Translations under genes and position numbers: made by a program
Shown: positions 1-10,950 of the stretch, piece after piece
Layout: the number at the start of each line of letters is the position of its first letter
How positions within the stretch are numbered: the first letter of the stretch is position 1
Notes under the pieces: generated by a model
The model's database searches: none
What the model saw: only the letters and a program-made list of their open reading frames with translations
Told to the model about the DNA's origin: nothing
DNA from: Costus lasius
Lineage: Eukaryota > Streptophyta > Magnoliopsida > Zingiberales > Costaceae
DNA: 64,000 nucleotides
Assembly (NCBI GenBank): GCA_027563935.2
Contig: CM050453.2
Coordinates: 88,014,665-88,078,664, forward strand
Direction: 5' to 3'

Positions 1-252
1 TTTTTAATGGTGAGATGAGCGGGGTACCCACTTAGAAGTTTTATTCCGTCGATAGCTTATCGTGGGCTGAAGTTATAACATTTTGAGCATAAGTTTTATT
101 TTAACCAAAATGTATCAAATTGCAATATTTAAATCTTATTCTATTTGAATGGAGAGATAAACTCGGAAATAAATATATATTTTAATGAAGAGAACTCCGA
201 AATCTCTCCGAAATAAATAAAAAAAAACTACTGTAAAGTTCATACCGACTAA
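1..252. other. AT-rich flank, no gene seen
   Basis: This is low-complexity AT-rich DNA directly left of the first inverted-repeat element. I see no supported reading frame, RNA gene or recognisable repeat in it. Confidence 0.5.
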
Positions 253-2014
253 GGGCTGGTTTGGGGCTGCTGGCCGTCCGCTTTTGCGGGCGCGGCCAGC
301 GGTAATAGTGATTGGAGCAACGTTTGGGACTGATTCTGCTGGGTGCACCAGCAAAAAACCGCTGCCCCGCAGAATCACCCAGTGGCCCGCTTCTCGCACC
401 CCGCAGTCGCCTGCTTCTCTTGTCATGCAAACACTGACGACGCTTGTCTTCTGCAGCACGAACACAGGAACAAGGGTGACACCTCGTCTGCTCCTCGCCG
501 ACAAACCTCGCCGAGCGCTGACCTCCACTGCCTTGTCGAGCTCCAGTGCGGCCCCGACGAGCAATGCCTGCATCCATATCTTCCATAACTCTCCCGCTTC
601 CCGTGCCTCGTCTTCTCCAGCGATTCGCCGACCTCCTCCTCCACCTCTGCGACGAGATCCAACCCCGTCGACTCGCCGTGGCTTCTCCGATGCTGGCCTG
701 CAGAAACAAGGCTCTTTCACATTACCCTGGACCCTCAGCCAAAAGACGATCGACTAGGTGTGTAGGGATCTCATTAACCCCCTGCAGGCACCCTTAACGA
801 ACAGAGCCGCCCACGATGTCTCGCACCAGCATCGGCAACCTATGCTCTGCGAGATGACACTTGAGGAGTTCCTCGTCAGAGCTGGGGTGATTAGAGAAGA
901 GCCGGCTGCGCCTGCTGCTGTTCTTCCTCTCAGCGAGATGATGGCTACGATTGCCGATCAAAGCATATTCGGTGTTGTTGATTTGGGGAATTCTCAGGGG
1001 ATTAGAGGGGGAGGACTTGTGATGGTCAATGAAGCAGGGATGAATACCAGATTGATGTCTGGGCCTGTAGGTTTGGGCAATTTATCTACTGCATTTTCTT
1101 ATCGTATTAAAGAGATTCATTGCATTGATTGTAATACAATTGCGAACTATTTCTCACTTTGATTTTTTTTTCAATGCAATTTGGTATTGATTCAATGGTA
1201 GAACTTGGAACTGAAAATATTTTGGCTTAATATGATTTACATAAACATTATTTACATATAGAGGATCTTCAAATTTATGAATTATAAGAATTGGGCCGTT
1301 GCCTTGACTGCATTGTTGAACTTCTCTTGTTGTAATAATACTCTTATTTGGTTCGCCACAACTTATACTATTGTAAACCACATTATCTTGGATATCTTGT
1401 TTTAGTGCTAACTCAATTGATTATATTTTCATCCATTAGATGTTTAATGTGGTGTGTAGAATGTGCCATGGTTTTTAATCTCAAACAAACATGATGGTAA
1501 GCATTGTATATAGAGGTATAATTTGAAATTAATACTTGAATCACTAATGGTAGAACAATGGTACATGATAATACTTTTGGGACAATGTCAATATACTTAC
1601 ATGTACCTGTCCCACAATGAGATGATGGAGAAATACAACTATTGTTACTGTTAAATTTTATTATAGTTGTTAAAAAATAAATAACAGTATAGATACAAAT
1701 ATATAATAAGGTAAACGGGTATAGTGTTAGCAGGTTCAACCCTTTAACACTTAACTATTTAAATTTGCAATAACTTCTTTGATAAAGTGATAGTCAACTT
1801 CAAGTTATACTATTTGTGTTGTATGAGACAATTGTTGTTAAAATATTCAATTATGTTAAAAATTTCTACTTAATCAAACAGTACAGTATTTTTATTATGT
1901 TGACCAGCACTTGTAGTTTTCTAAACAGCTTCTGCTTCTCCCAGCCAGCTACCTTTCAACCAGCAATTCTCCAGCCAACAAAAGCTAGAAGCAGAATCAG
2001 TCCCAAACTGGCCC
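253..2014. mobile_element. Candidate TIR transposon carrying a host gene fragment
   Basis: The left end starts GGGCTGGTTTGGGGCTG (253-269). The right end, read on the other strand from 2014, is GGGCCAGTTTGGGACTG; 14 of 17 bases agree. A second copy of the end motif, GTTTGGGACTGATTCTGCTG, lies just inside the left end at about 332-351. The left subterminal region also forms a hairpin: GCTGGCCG and CGGCCAGC at 269-300. Such ends resemble hAT or PIF-type MITEs. No clean target duplication is visible (TAA on the left, GAA on the right), so these could instead be ends of two separate copies of one MITE family. The GC-rich interior holds the bZIP fragment annotated separately. Confidence 0.45.
695..1162 (+). 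pseudogene. Broken ABF/AREB/DPBF (group A bZIP) fragment
   Basis: Group A bZIP factors act in abscisic-acid signalling and carry short conserved phosphorylation blocks upstream of the bZIP domain. Two are visible here in one frame. The block resembling QGSLTLPRTLSQKTVDEVW occurs as QGSFTLPWTLSQKTID at 707-754. The later conserved block occurs as MTLEEFLVRAGVIREE at 854-901. Between them an in-frame TAG (755-757) replaces the expected glutamate codon, and the following Trp reads as Cys. The frame continues to a stop near 1162. No basic region or leucine zipper follows in the window, and no N-terminal conserved block precedes it, although the frame is open upstream to 284 with Pro/Ser/Arg-rich, unrecognised sequence. 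It looks like a captured or relic exon-1 fragment, not a working gene. Confidence 0.75.
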
Positions 2015-3599
2015 GAAGTTGAGCAGCAATTAATCTCATATCCATTGGGTTTAAGCACAAGTTAGTCTTTTGAAAATTATGAACCTTGAGTGCAACTCTC
2101 TATCAGTCGTTGCTATATGATTGCATGGGGTAGAGACTTATAAAAGAGTGTAGAATTTGAAGTCGGTAAGGAAAATGGATGAATTCAATCTGAGTGAAGT
2201 CAACATTGAATTTTAAAGGGATTGATTTGCTCACTCCAAATTCGCTATAGGGTTTTGACCGAGCACTTTTTTTTCTTCTTCCTTATTAAGGATCTCTACC
2301 GCCATCAAACTGCTTGAAAGAGAATAAAAATTCCCTCTAACTCCTAGTTTCGGTGAGTTGGCACGGCAAGCTGTAGGTATCATCGTCATTCTTGTCGTTG
2401 AGAATACACACAAACTATTCAATCATCTTCCTAGTATAATCTAACATCACCTATTTGATGAAGCCCATACTCCAGCAACACCTCTTCTAGCATGCAAATC
2501 GACGGAGCAGAAGGATTCGGCCATCTGACAACCAAATTGCTAGAATCGAAAGATTTTCCAGTGATCCTTGCTTTCTTCCCCATACAGACGCTTCTAAGTT
2601 CTTCTAGACGAACATGACATTCAACCATCTGATCATGTTGAAACTTCGGCCATACCTTCTCTTCGAATATGTGAACCAATGAGTAGAAGGATCCATCCAT
2701 CCGATGGCTGGATTGTAGGAATCGAATGCTTTCTTGGCAACTCTATTTTACCTCTATTTCAAACCAGAACCGCCTATCTGCGTTTGTTCGACATTGAGTC
2801 ACCACTGGTCGGCACTGAACTCTGGCCATTAGTCCGACGTGATGCAAGGAACTCTCGACCGGAGCAGGTCGAACAACTTAAAGGCGGACGGTAGGCGACG
2901 GCAAGCTTTGTTTGCTCATCTCCTTCACAGGTGAAAAATGAAAATGAGTCTTATTCCATCCAACGACTCAAACTCGTTCGACGACTTGATTAGCGAATAT
3001 CTAACGGTCCAAGTCTAATGCTACAGCAATGGCTTAGATCTCATCCGACGGTTCAAGCAAATTGATGGTGACAATTTTATCAACGAGAATCTGATAGCAC
3101 ATACCCTTATAATTCTATTCCGACAGTTTATATTCATCTAAGCGGTGATCTAATAGCCTAGATCAAATTTGGAAACAACTACTTGGACTTATTTATGCAA
3201 TCCCCAACACTGATAATTCGATCATCAAGGATCTGATGGCCCACATCTAACTTTTATGGCGACAGTTCTAATTCCAACTCCAATCTGATGACTCAGATTT
3301 ATCCAGCTTCGATCGAATGCCCCAGATCTTCGAGTATTGATCTGATACCCTATATTTTCCATATTTCATCTGATAGTCTGCATTTAATAAAATAAACAAA
3401 GATCCAAATTTTCTAATGCCAATATGATGATTCATACTTTTCAAGTCTCGATCTAATGGTTTGGATCTACTCAATTTTCATCTGACGGCCCAAATTTGTT
3501 TTAAAATTAATAGTCTTGATTTACCCACATGAAATTGATGATCATGATCTAACTTCAAGAGCCAATGATCCAGATTTAATGTAATGCTAATACAATCAA
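2015..3599. repeat. Diverged repetitive DNA, no supported gene
   Basis: From about 2200 the sequence is made of degenerate words such as ATCTGATGGCCCAGATC and CCGACGGTTCAAG in irregular tandem order. These are the left part of a long repeat field that resumes after each inserted LTR. A minus-strand 89-codon open frame at 2431-2700 has no motif I recognise and is not called as a gene. Part of this stretch (2640-2930) has an inverted counterpart at 13060-13350; see findings. Confidence 0.5.
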
Positions 3600-4140
3600 T
3601 GGCTGATATTTATTCATATAAATCTAAGTCAATTGGACATCTCTCGACACGATCCAAGTGTCAATCTTTACTAAATTAGTTCAGATCATTCCAAAGCTGC
3701 CCTTCATAGATCTCTGAATTAAAATTTAAATAGATGACACTAATTTACACAAATTTAAGCCAATTAAATGACTGCTAAATTAATCCAAATATTGATCCTT
3801 ACTAAATTGAGTTAGATCTTTCCAAATATACTCTCATATTTTTTATTAGAGACCTAGATCAAAGGGAAATCTGCTAATTAAAATTTCAATGGCTGAAATT
3901 AATTTACACAAATCTAAGCCAATCTGATGGCTTATAAAATAATCCAAATATTGATCCTTACTAAATTGAGTTAGATCTTTCCAAATCCGCCCTCATATTT
4001 TTTAATCAGAGACTTGGATCAAATTAGATCCACAAATTAAAATTTCAATGGCTGATATTAATTCATACAAATCTAAGCCAATCAAATAACTTCTAAAATA
4101 ATCCAAATAATCTTTGCTAAGTTGATCAAATCTTTCCAAA
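3600..4140. repeat. Tandem repeat, about 159-bp unit
   Basis: The word AATCCAAATATTGATCCTTA at 3782 recurs at 3941, and its diverged form at 4100, giving two successive spacings of 159 bp. A shorter diverged copy precedes them from about 3650. Each unit also carries an AATTTCAATGGCTGA block. The array is cut by the LTR at 4226-6011: a further diverged unit, with the CAAAATTTCAATGAC block, follows at 6017. Confidence 0.8.
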
Positions 4141-4454
4141 TTTGATCGATCTTTGCTAAGTTGATCATATCTTTCCGAATCTGACCTCGAATTACTGATC
4201 GTATATCTAGATTAAAGTGAATATGTGATGTCTCATATTTTTATAGTCTTTTAGACTAGTATTTACATGCGAATCGAGACATAATATCATGCTTTTACAT
4301 CTCTTTCCAGCTTATTTTATTGATTTTGTTCAGAAGCTTCACTTCTTGTCTCATTCAATAAATATAGGATATTTCACTCGTTTTTGGAGCTAATTGGAAG
4401 CATATTTATATTCCTAAGTGAATTAAGGACCTTGACAAGAAATTTCGCTTCAAA

Positions 4455-4980
4455 CAGGGCTAATTTCCAAAATTACGGCCAAGGCCGTAATCTGCGTTAT
4501 GGCTATAATTCTCCGTTGAATTGCTAAAAAGCCCATTATTGTGCAAGTGTAATAATACTTTGAAGACGTGCTCTTAATTTTCTCATTGGAAGTCATTTGG
4601 GCGAAGAAATCTTCAACAGACAACATTACGGCTATGGCCGTAATATTCCCACTGGCAACTTCTGACGTCAAACTATGGCCAGAATTAAAGACGAGTCAAA
4701 GGCCAGCACGCCCACAAAATTTCAGACAAAACGGAGTTTTCTACCAAAATTATGGGCGTGGCCATAATCTTCATTACACCCGTAATTTTCACATGCACAT
4801 TAATGGCCCGCATTAAATATGCTTAACTCACTCGTTTTAACTCCGTTTTGGGCGTTCTTAGAGTCAAAACGATGAGTATTTAAAGGCCCATAAGTGTATG
4901 AAGATTTGAAGAGTTGAAGAGCACTGAAATCAGAATTACAGGCATGGCCGTAATAATAATTACGGCCATAATTCTCCCCT
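4455..4980. repeat. Palindrome array in LTR S1 (TTACGGCC class)
   Basis: Imperfect palindromes of the form TTACGGCCnnGGCCGTAA occur near 4473, 4625, 4750 and 4940, some with T for C in one arm. They lie upstream of the TATA box, that is, in U3. Confidence 0.8.
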
Positions 4981-5472
4981 GCGCACCCAAACTTAAAAGA
5001 GCCATAACTTTGTCATTATAGCTTCGTTTTTTACGTTTAAGGTGTCAAAACGTAGCTAATTAAAATCTCCATCAGATTTGGGATCAAGCTCTATATAAAG
5101 GGCGAAATAACCCTTGGAAAAATGACGAGTTCTAGTGAAGGGTTGAAACTTTGGTGAAATTCGTGGGAGAAGAAAGAAGGCTCTTGTGCGCCACTCTAGA
5201 AGGCTTGAAGGAGAAGAATCGCTGCCCTTTTCTTGAAGAATTTGCCTTCTTTTACTTTCTGTCTTTACTTTCGTATCTTCTTTCTTAGAGATTGTACTTA
5301 ATGACGCTATGATAGTGTAATCTTTTCGTCGGAACTAAGGGTGTAGTCTCGTTGTTTGTATCTTATTGTCGAACTTGTTATTTTATAGCAAAAGCAAATT
5401 TTATCTTGTGCTTATTCGTTCTGTGCCACTTTACTGCTAGTGTTGCGTTGGCCGCGCAATTACTTTTCTTAG

Positions 5473-5508
5473 GCGCTGCAAGAAGGACCGAAAGGTGAAT
5501 TGCGACGC
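5473..5508 (+). promoter_or_regulatory. R-U5 GNRA hairpin, LTR S1
   Basis: GCAA and TTGC arms enclose GAAGG-ACC-GAAA-GGT-GAA. Further pairing GCG/CGC extends the outer stem. A mini-hairpin CAC-GAAA-GTA follows at about 5619-5628. It lies downstream of the TATA box, so it should be in the transcript. Confidence 0.6.
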
Positions 5509-6147
5509 TAGATCTGCTTGTTTGAACATACTCTAACCTGTCAAGTAATTGGGCAGGATTTGTATGAGGAATTTCATAGTATCTCTGAACCCATTGGATC
5601 AATCTAGGTACGGTGAGCCACGAAAGTAGGACGCCGATCTAGATTGATACCGGATTCCACCGTCGAAAGAGGGTAATCTGTACCTTTTGATACTTCCTTG
5701 AGCATCTTTAAGATTGCTTGCTGTAATTTTAACTTGTAAGAATTTAAGATCCTTCAGTGAGATGAACCCGATGTTCCGATATCTCTAACCCTGGTTTTCT
5801 TCACAAAGTTTTCTCTCGCTGGACCCGATTTACTTTAAGTTAAATTTACTCTACTTTTCTGAAATCTAAAACCACTTAATCAATTTTCTAGCTATTAATT
5901 TGTAATCTCTTGGTACTTGATCACTGTTCCTGTGGGTTCGACATCTTAAGTACTACACGTGATGAAACCCTCACACTTGCAGTTAGTTGTGCGTTAGTAT
6001 AGCACACATCAATATGTGAATCAAAATTTCAATGACTAATATTAGTTTTCTTAAATCAAAACTAATCAAACATTTTTAATATAATCCAAATACTAACCCA
6101 TACTAAGTCAAGTAGAATTTCTCCAAATTCAAACGCATGCCCAACGA

Positions 6148-6560
6148 CCCGTTCATCAAATTTTGAACGCTTGGTCCTATAGCCTGTTCACTCAAATATG
6201 AAAGTTTGGGCTAATGGTCCGTTACCAAATTCAAACGCTTGGCCTAATTGCCCGTTCACCAAAGTTAGAAGGCTTGGCCGAAGGGGCCGTTCACTCAAAT
6301 TTTGAACACTTCGCCTAGTGGCCCGTTCACCAAATTTTGAATGCTTAGCCCAATGGTCTGTTCACTCAAATTTGAACGCTTGGCTCAATGACTCGTTCAC
6401 CAAATTTTGAATGCTTATCCCAATGGCTCATTCACCAAATTTTGAACATTTGGCCTACGATTTGTTCACTCAAATTCGAACATTTGGCCCAACAGCCCAT
6501 TCACTCAATTCAAACACTTGGACCAATAGTTTGTTCTCCTATTTTGACTGCTTGGTCCAT
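6148..6560. repeat. Minisatellite, about 35-bp unit, about 12 copies
   Basis: The unit is roughly GCCCGTTCACCAAATTTTGA followed by ACGCTTGGCCCAATG. Copies alternate between TTCACC and TTCACT forms, suggesting a two-unit higher-order pattern. Confidence 0.85.
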
Positions 6561-7050
6561 TTCAAACATGGTTGTGGATGTTAAATATCTAGGATGTTCT
6601 ATTAATAACGTTGTTTGGGAGGTGCATACGTCAATACTAAGTATTGGGGAGTAGTTACTCAATCTTATTACAACATAACTCAGATCTCTCTCTATGGCCT
6701 ATGTCAAATGATCATCAACTAAAAAAAATAAAAATAGATGAATATTCACATGATCTTCACATGCCAAATATTCATCGAAAGACATATAAATATTCACATG
6801 TCTTTCATAGGTCGAATATCTATTGCATCAAATCTGAATATTTATAAGTTCTCAAAAGGCAGAATATTCATCACGTTTGGATATCCACAAGCCCTCAAAA
6901 GTTAGGACATTAATCAAAACATTCACAAGTCAACCTATTGAACCACTTTTAGAAGGAGTAGTCTTGTATCAAGTTGTAAGTCATGTAATGACAAAATGTT
7001 ATGAATTATATTATTCTTCCAATCATTTGTCTTTCACTTTATTATATATA

Positions 7051-7346
7051 TAGATCTTTTAATCAAAGATACCCTAAGCTACTTAGGAGTAATTAACAAT
7101 GAATATTTCCATTCATTGGAAGTCAGAACCTACTAAAACAAAAAACATTATAATTTATACGATGAATTTGAAATGATTGTTGTTGGGTCATTCTTGGTCA
7201 TATTTAAATGTGATTGACCTTTTCAAATTCACCTTATAAAATAAGGTTTTTTTTTTTAAAAAAAAATGGGTTCTGGCTTCTAATGAGCGTAAGCACTTAT
7301 TGTTAATTACCCCTGAGAATCAGGGCACCTTTGATTGAGAGATCTA
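7051..7346. mobile_element. Foldback MITE with about 80-bp inverted arms
   Basis: The left arm (7051-7138) and right arm (7257-7346) are inverted copies. Shared blocks include TAGATCT, AATCAAAG, GGAGTAATTAACAAT (left) against GGGGTAATTAACAAT (right, inverse), and AAG(T/C)CAGAACC. The centre is a T-run/A-run. Both ends are TAGATC-like and TA-rich. There is no coding capacity. The family cannot be assigned with certainty; the long arms would suit a Mutator-like or Mariner-like MITE. Confidence 0.85.
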
Positions 7347-7479
7347 TGTTATGAAATAAAAAAAAGGACTGAACAATATGATTCATTAAACATTAAAACA
7401 AAAATACATAATGAGTTCAGAAAGAAAAAAAATGACAAAAAAAAGTCTTTGTCAACTTGGATGATTTTATATGCCAAAT

Positions 7480-7990
7480 ACCCGACCATACGATGGCTTA
7501 TTGGATGTTCAATTCAGAAAATATCCCGCCTAAACAGCTTGTTGGATATTCAATTTGAGAAAATACCCAGCCACAACGGCTTGTTGGGTAAGAATATCCG
7601 GCCTTAATGGCCTGTTGGGTATTCAATTTGAGAAAGTACCCAACCACAATGGCTTGTTGGGTAAAGATATCTGGCCTTGACGGCTTGTTAGATATTCCAG
7701 TTGAAAGATACCTAGCCTCAATGGCTTATTGGGTAATGATATCCGGCCTTGACGGCTTGTTGGATATTCAATTTGAGAAAGTACTTGGCCACAATGACTT
7801 GTTGGGTAAAGATATCCAGCCTTGATGGCTTGTTGGATATTAAATTTGAGAAAGTACCCGGCCTCAACGGCTTGTTGAGTAAAGAAATCAACCTTGACGG
7901 CTTATTGAATATTTAATTTGAGAAAGTACCTATCCTTAATGGCTTGTTGGGTAAAAATATTTAGCCTTGACGGCTTGTTGGATATTTCAA
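7480..7990. repeat. Minisatellite, about 84-bp two-part unit
   Basis: The words GGCTTGTTGGATATTCAATT, GAGAAAGTACCCGGCC and GGCTTGTTGGGTAAAGATAT alternate about every 42 bp, giving an 84-bp higher-order unit present about six times. A short outlying copy lies at 8105-8180. Open frames across this stretch are repeat-encoded and not genes. Confidence 0.85.
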
Positions 7991-8214
7991 CCTTAGCAAA
8001 CACAACATCATATTGAGGAGTTACGCCCCGATGGTAAACGTCAACGTATGCACCTCCCAAACAATATTTTTATTGTGATATGTTAAGGTTTTTAGAAATT
8101 CTTCATCTAGCTTTGATGGCTTATTGGATATTTATTTTTGGAAAATATTCGGCCTTGATGGCTTGTTGAATATTCCAATCAGCTCAGACTATCCTCAGCC
8201 GTCAAATATATGAT

Positions 8215-8790
8215 TTTCTCATGATTGTTGATTTAAATTCATGGATTTGCTTCAATACAAAATTCAAATCAAAAATCCGATATCATATTTGGAAAGATCA
8301 AGTTCGATTTGGTACGGGTCGATATCTTGATCATGTCAAATATCAATCGATTGATCTAGATATGTTTTAATCATTTTTAGCCGTTGATTTAGAGTTTAGA
8401 TCAGACTCATCATGACCGTTCATCTAAATTCGCAGCTCTATATTAATTCGAGTCTTGGATCAAAATTTTGATATCATATTTGGAAAGATTAGGTTCGATA
8501 TAATGGGGATCGACACCTTGATCATGTCAACTGTCAACCGATTGACCTAGATATGCTTAGATCAATTGCAGCCATTGATTTCAAATTTAGATCAATCTCA
8601 TCATGACAATTCTTTTAAATTCATAGATCTGTATCAATCTGGGTCTCAGATCAAAAATCTAAGATCATATTTGGAAAAATCGGGTATGATATAGTGGGGA
8701 TCCACACCTTGATTATGTTTAACGTCAACCGATTGACGTAGATATGTCCCAATCAATTTTAGCTATTCATTTCAAGTTTAGATCTGAACC
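8215..8790. repeat. Tandem repeat, 191-bp unit, three copies
   Basis: The word TATCATATTTGGAAAGAT at 8281 recurs at 8472, and as GATCATATTTGGAAAAAT at 8663; both spacings are 191 bp. Each unit includes CTTGATCATGTCAA and an ATCAACCGATTGACCTAGAT-like block. Confidence 0.85.
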
Positions 8791-8819
8791 GTTCGATCGC
8801 TTCTGATTGATCCTGACCA

Positions 8820-9226
8820 TTCGATCAAAGTAAAGATCTGGATCACTTGATCAATGTTTGATTTGATCTGATCCATTTGATTTTGATTGAATCTGGACCG
8901 TTGATTATATTTGAATGAATTTGAACTGTTAGATTCAATTTATTTGATCAGATTGATTTTAGCCGTCCGATGAAGGTTGAAGTAATCTCGATCGTTGATT
9001 TTATTTTGAATCTGGATCGTTGATTTGATTTGAATGAATCAGAATTGTTGGATTTAATTTATTTGATTGGATGGATTTCAACCGTCTGATGGGGGGCTTG
9101 AAATAATCTAGTTTATCGATTTGATTTGAATTTGAACCGCTGATTTGATTTGAATATATCAGAATCGTTGGATTCAATTTTTTAAATTTGGATCGATCTC
9201 AGCCATCTAATTTTACTTGAAGTAAT
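8820..9226. repeat. Tandem repeat, about 120-bp unit, left part
   Basis: The unit carries CTGGACCGTTGATTTGATTT, GTTGGATTCAATTTATTTGA and GCCGTCTGATG..GGCTTGAAATAATCT. The array is split by the LTR at 9227-12902. The word GAAGTAAT ends the left side and CTCGAATGTTGG begins the right side, exactly as in an uninterrupted unit (8975-9000). Confidence 0.8.
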
Positions 9227-10447
9227 TGATGACACCAAAATATATAGTATATTTTGTATCATTTTCTATACCTTTTCATGCTAAATTGAAGATCTTTTGC
9301 TTATTTTCATGCTGAATTTATCAAATATTACAAAGTCTACTTCTATTTTAGTTTTTCATGATTTTCAGGTAAAAAGACACTATTTTGAGGCGTTTTCAAG
9401 CAAAATCAAATACATGAAAGAGTTACCATCATCAAGAGGAGGTCACCTAAGAAATTTCATGCAAAACGGAGCAACTCAGCAAAATACGGTAGTGCCGTAA
9501 TCCATTTTACGGTATCGTAATTTCAGACAGTACTGTAAAATCAGAACACTGCCGTAATTTGGAGGATTTTCCAAACAGAAAGTTTTTGTGATTTTACGGC
9601 ACTGCCGTAAAGAATTACACTGCCGTATTTTTCAGTGCTTTCAGAACAGAAACCTTTGCTGATTTTACGGCATGGCCGTAAACTATTCTACGGACCGTAT
9701 TTCCCAGGCGATCCAGACGATTTTATAGCACCATCGAGAAATATTTTACGGGCCCTAATTTTGACCCAGAACACGTAGAATGAAAATACGGCACTGCCGT
9801 AAAATATAACACGACCGTAATTTCTAGTCAAAAACGTGAGTTTTTCACATCCGAATCTTGCGCGGGCCATAACTTTTGATCCAGAGCTCCAAATTTAGAT
9901 CCAAAAGTTGATGCGGACTCGTCCTTAAGAGGAGAAGATACACGCACTGAAAGGGGGAACTTTTATTCAGAATCGAGGGAGAAATCACCAGAGAGGCGGC
10001 TAGGGTTTAGCCTCATGCCGAGAGGCGTCGAGGCCACCTCCAGCCGTGATTTTTACACTGAAGTTTCGCCTAGAGGAGAAGAGGATACCACAGAAGTTTC
10101 AGATCGAAAGGAGATTGATCAGAGGAGGAATCAATGAAATTGGTGGTGATAGCACTGTTCATCGAGTTTTGCTGCAAATTACGGTGCTGTAATTTCATTA
10201 CAACACCTATTTTGTAACTTTTCTTCTTCCCTTCTTCGATTTCTGACTTTTTTAAAATATGCTTTATTGTAATTCTTCCTCCATGCAAGCTTAATCTTAT
10301 ATTGGGGCATGGGGCGTAATCCTTTTGATTTTTAATGATTAGATACTTTTTATTTCGTCAAGATAATTTTGCCATGATAATTTTACTATGTGATTATTGT
10401 TCTAAGTTTCTCCTTAGTTTACTTTTTGTCATCATGAATAGAGTTCT

Positions 10448-10474
10448 TGCATTAAGGACCGAAAGGTGACATGC
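10448..10474 (+). promoter_or_regulatory. R-U5 GNRA hairpin, A-family solo LTR
   Basis: Outer arms GCAT/ATGC enclose TAAGG-ACC-GAAA-GGT-GAC. Mini-hairpins of the type CAC-GAAA-GTG follow near 10622, 10684, 10738, 10803 (as CGC-GAAA-GTG) and 10838. Confidence 0.6.
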
Positions 10475-10950
10475 TTGAGAACTGGAACCCTAAAATTGAT
10501 TAATAGGAACTCACCGTAAGAAATTAGGTTAAGTTCTTATTTCTTTATTTTAGATGATTAATTGCCTTGATGATGATTATGAACCTAGGATTAATTTAGT
10601 GTGTCAAACGTGGAGATCTTGCACGAAAGTGAGGATCAAAACGTTGGAGAACCATAGGTATAACTTGTGTTGAGTCTCGGATGCACGAAAGTGATCCTCG
10701 AGATTCTGCTCGAAACAATCAACCTAGAATTCAGATGCACGAAAGTGATCTTGAGTTCTTTGATTGATGGTTTACTTATTTACAGCATTGGGATAAATCT
10801 TGCGCGAAAGTGAGGATTGGTCCCTACATGATTGTCTGCACGAAAGTGAGATAATCCTTTTGTGAAGTAAATTAAGTCTTTATCATGATAGGATTTGATT
10901 GACGACCTTTTATTATATCTAATCATTGAAATTAAGGTGGATGAAACCCT

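Larger units (their letters stand above)
4226..6011 (+). mobile_element. Gypsy-type solo LTR (S1), TSD ATATG
   Basis: The LTR begins TGATG and ends CATCA, and is flanked by perfect 5-bp duplications ATATG (4221-4225 and 6012-6016). The host repeat array continues across it. It contains a TATA box (TATATAAAG, about 5092-5100), an array of TTACGGCC/GGCCGTAA palindromes (4460-4980) and the R-U5 GNRA hairpin block. The length is 1786 bp, with no internal coding region, so the element was reduced by LTR-LTR recombination. Its end structure matches the Athila-like LTRs elsewhere in the window. Confidence 0.9.
6611..8064. mobile_element. Old inverted-repeat element with internal minisatellite
   Basis: TTGTTTGGGAGGTGCATACG at 6611-6630 is repeated exactly in inverted form at 8045-8064. 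Similarity extends about 30 bp further inward (GGGGAGTAGTTACTCAA against the inverse of TTGAGGAGTTACGCCCC) and partly outward. The interior holds a younger MITE (7051-7346) and an 84-bp minisatellite. No coding sequence or clean TSD was found, so the true ends may lie slightly outside. Confidence 0.6.

Noticed and set aside
136..720. Long minus-strand open frames of 175-194 codons
   Set aside because: They are antisense shadows in a GC-rich insert; the plus strand carries the recognisable bZIP blocks.
2431..2700. 89-codon minus-strand ORF
   Set aside because: No recognisable domain, no upstream or downstream support, and it lies in diverged repeat DNA.
7335..7825. Two adjacent plus-strand ORFs with repeated Gly-Leu-Leu-Asp words
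   Set aside because: The protein repeats simply translate the 84-bp minisatellite.
9480..9830. CRISPR-like pattern of regularly spaced palindromes
   Set aside because: Plant nuclear context; the arrays lie inside LTRs, spacers are themselves similar, and no cas genes exist.
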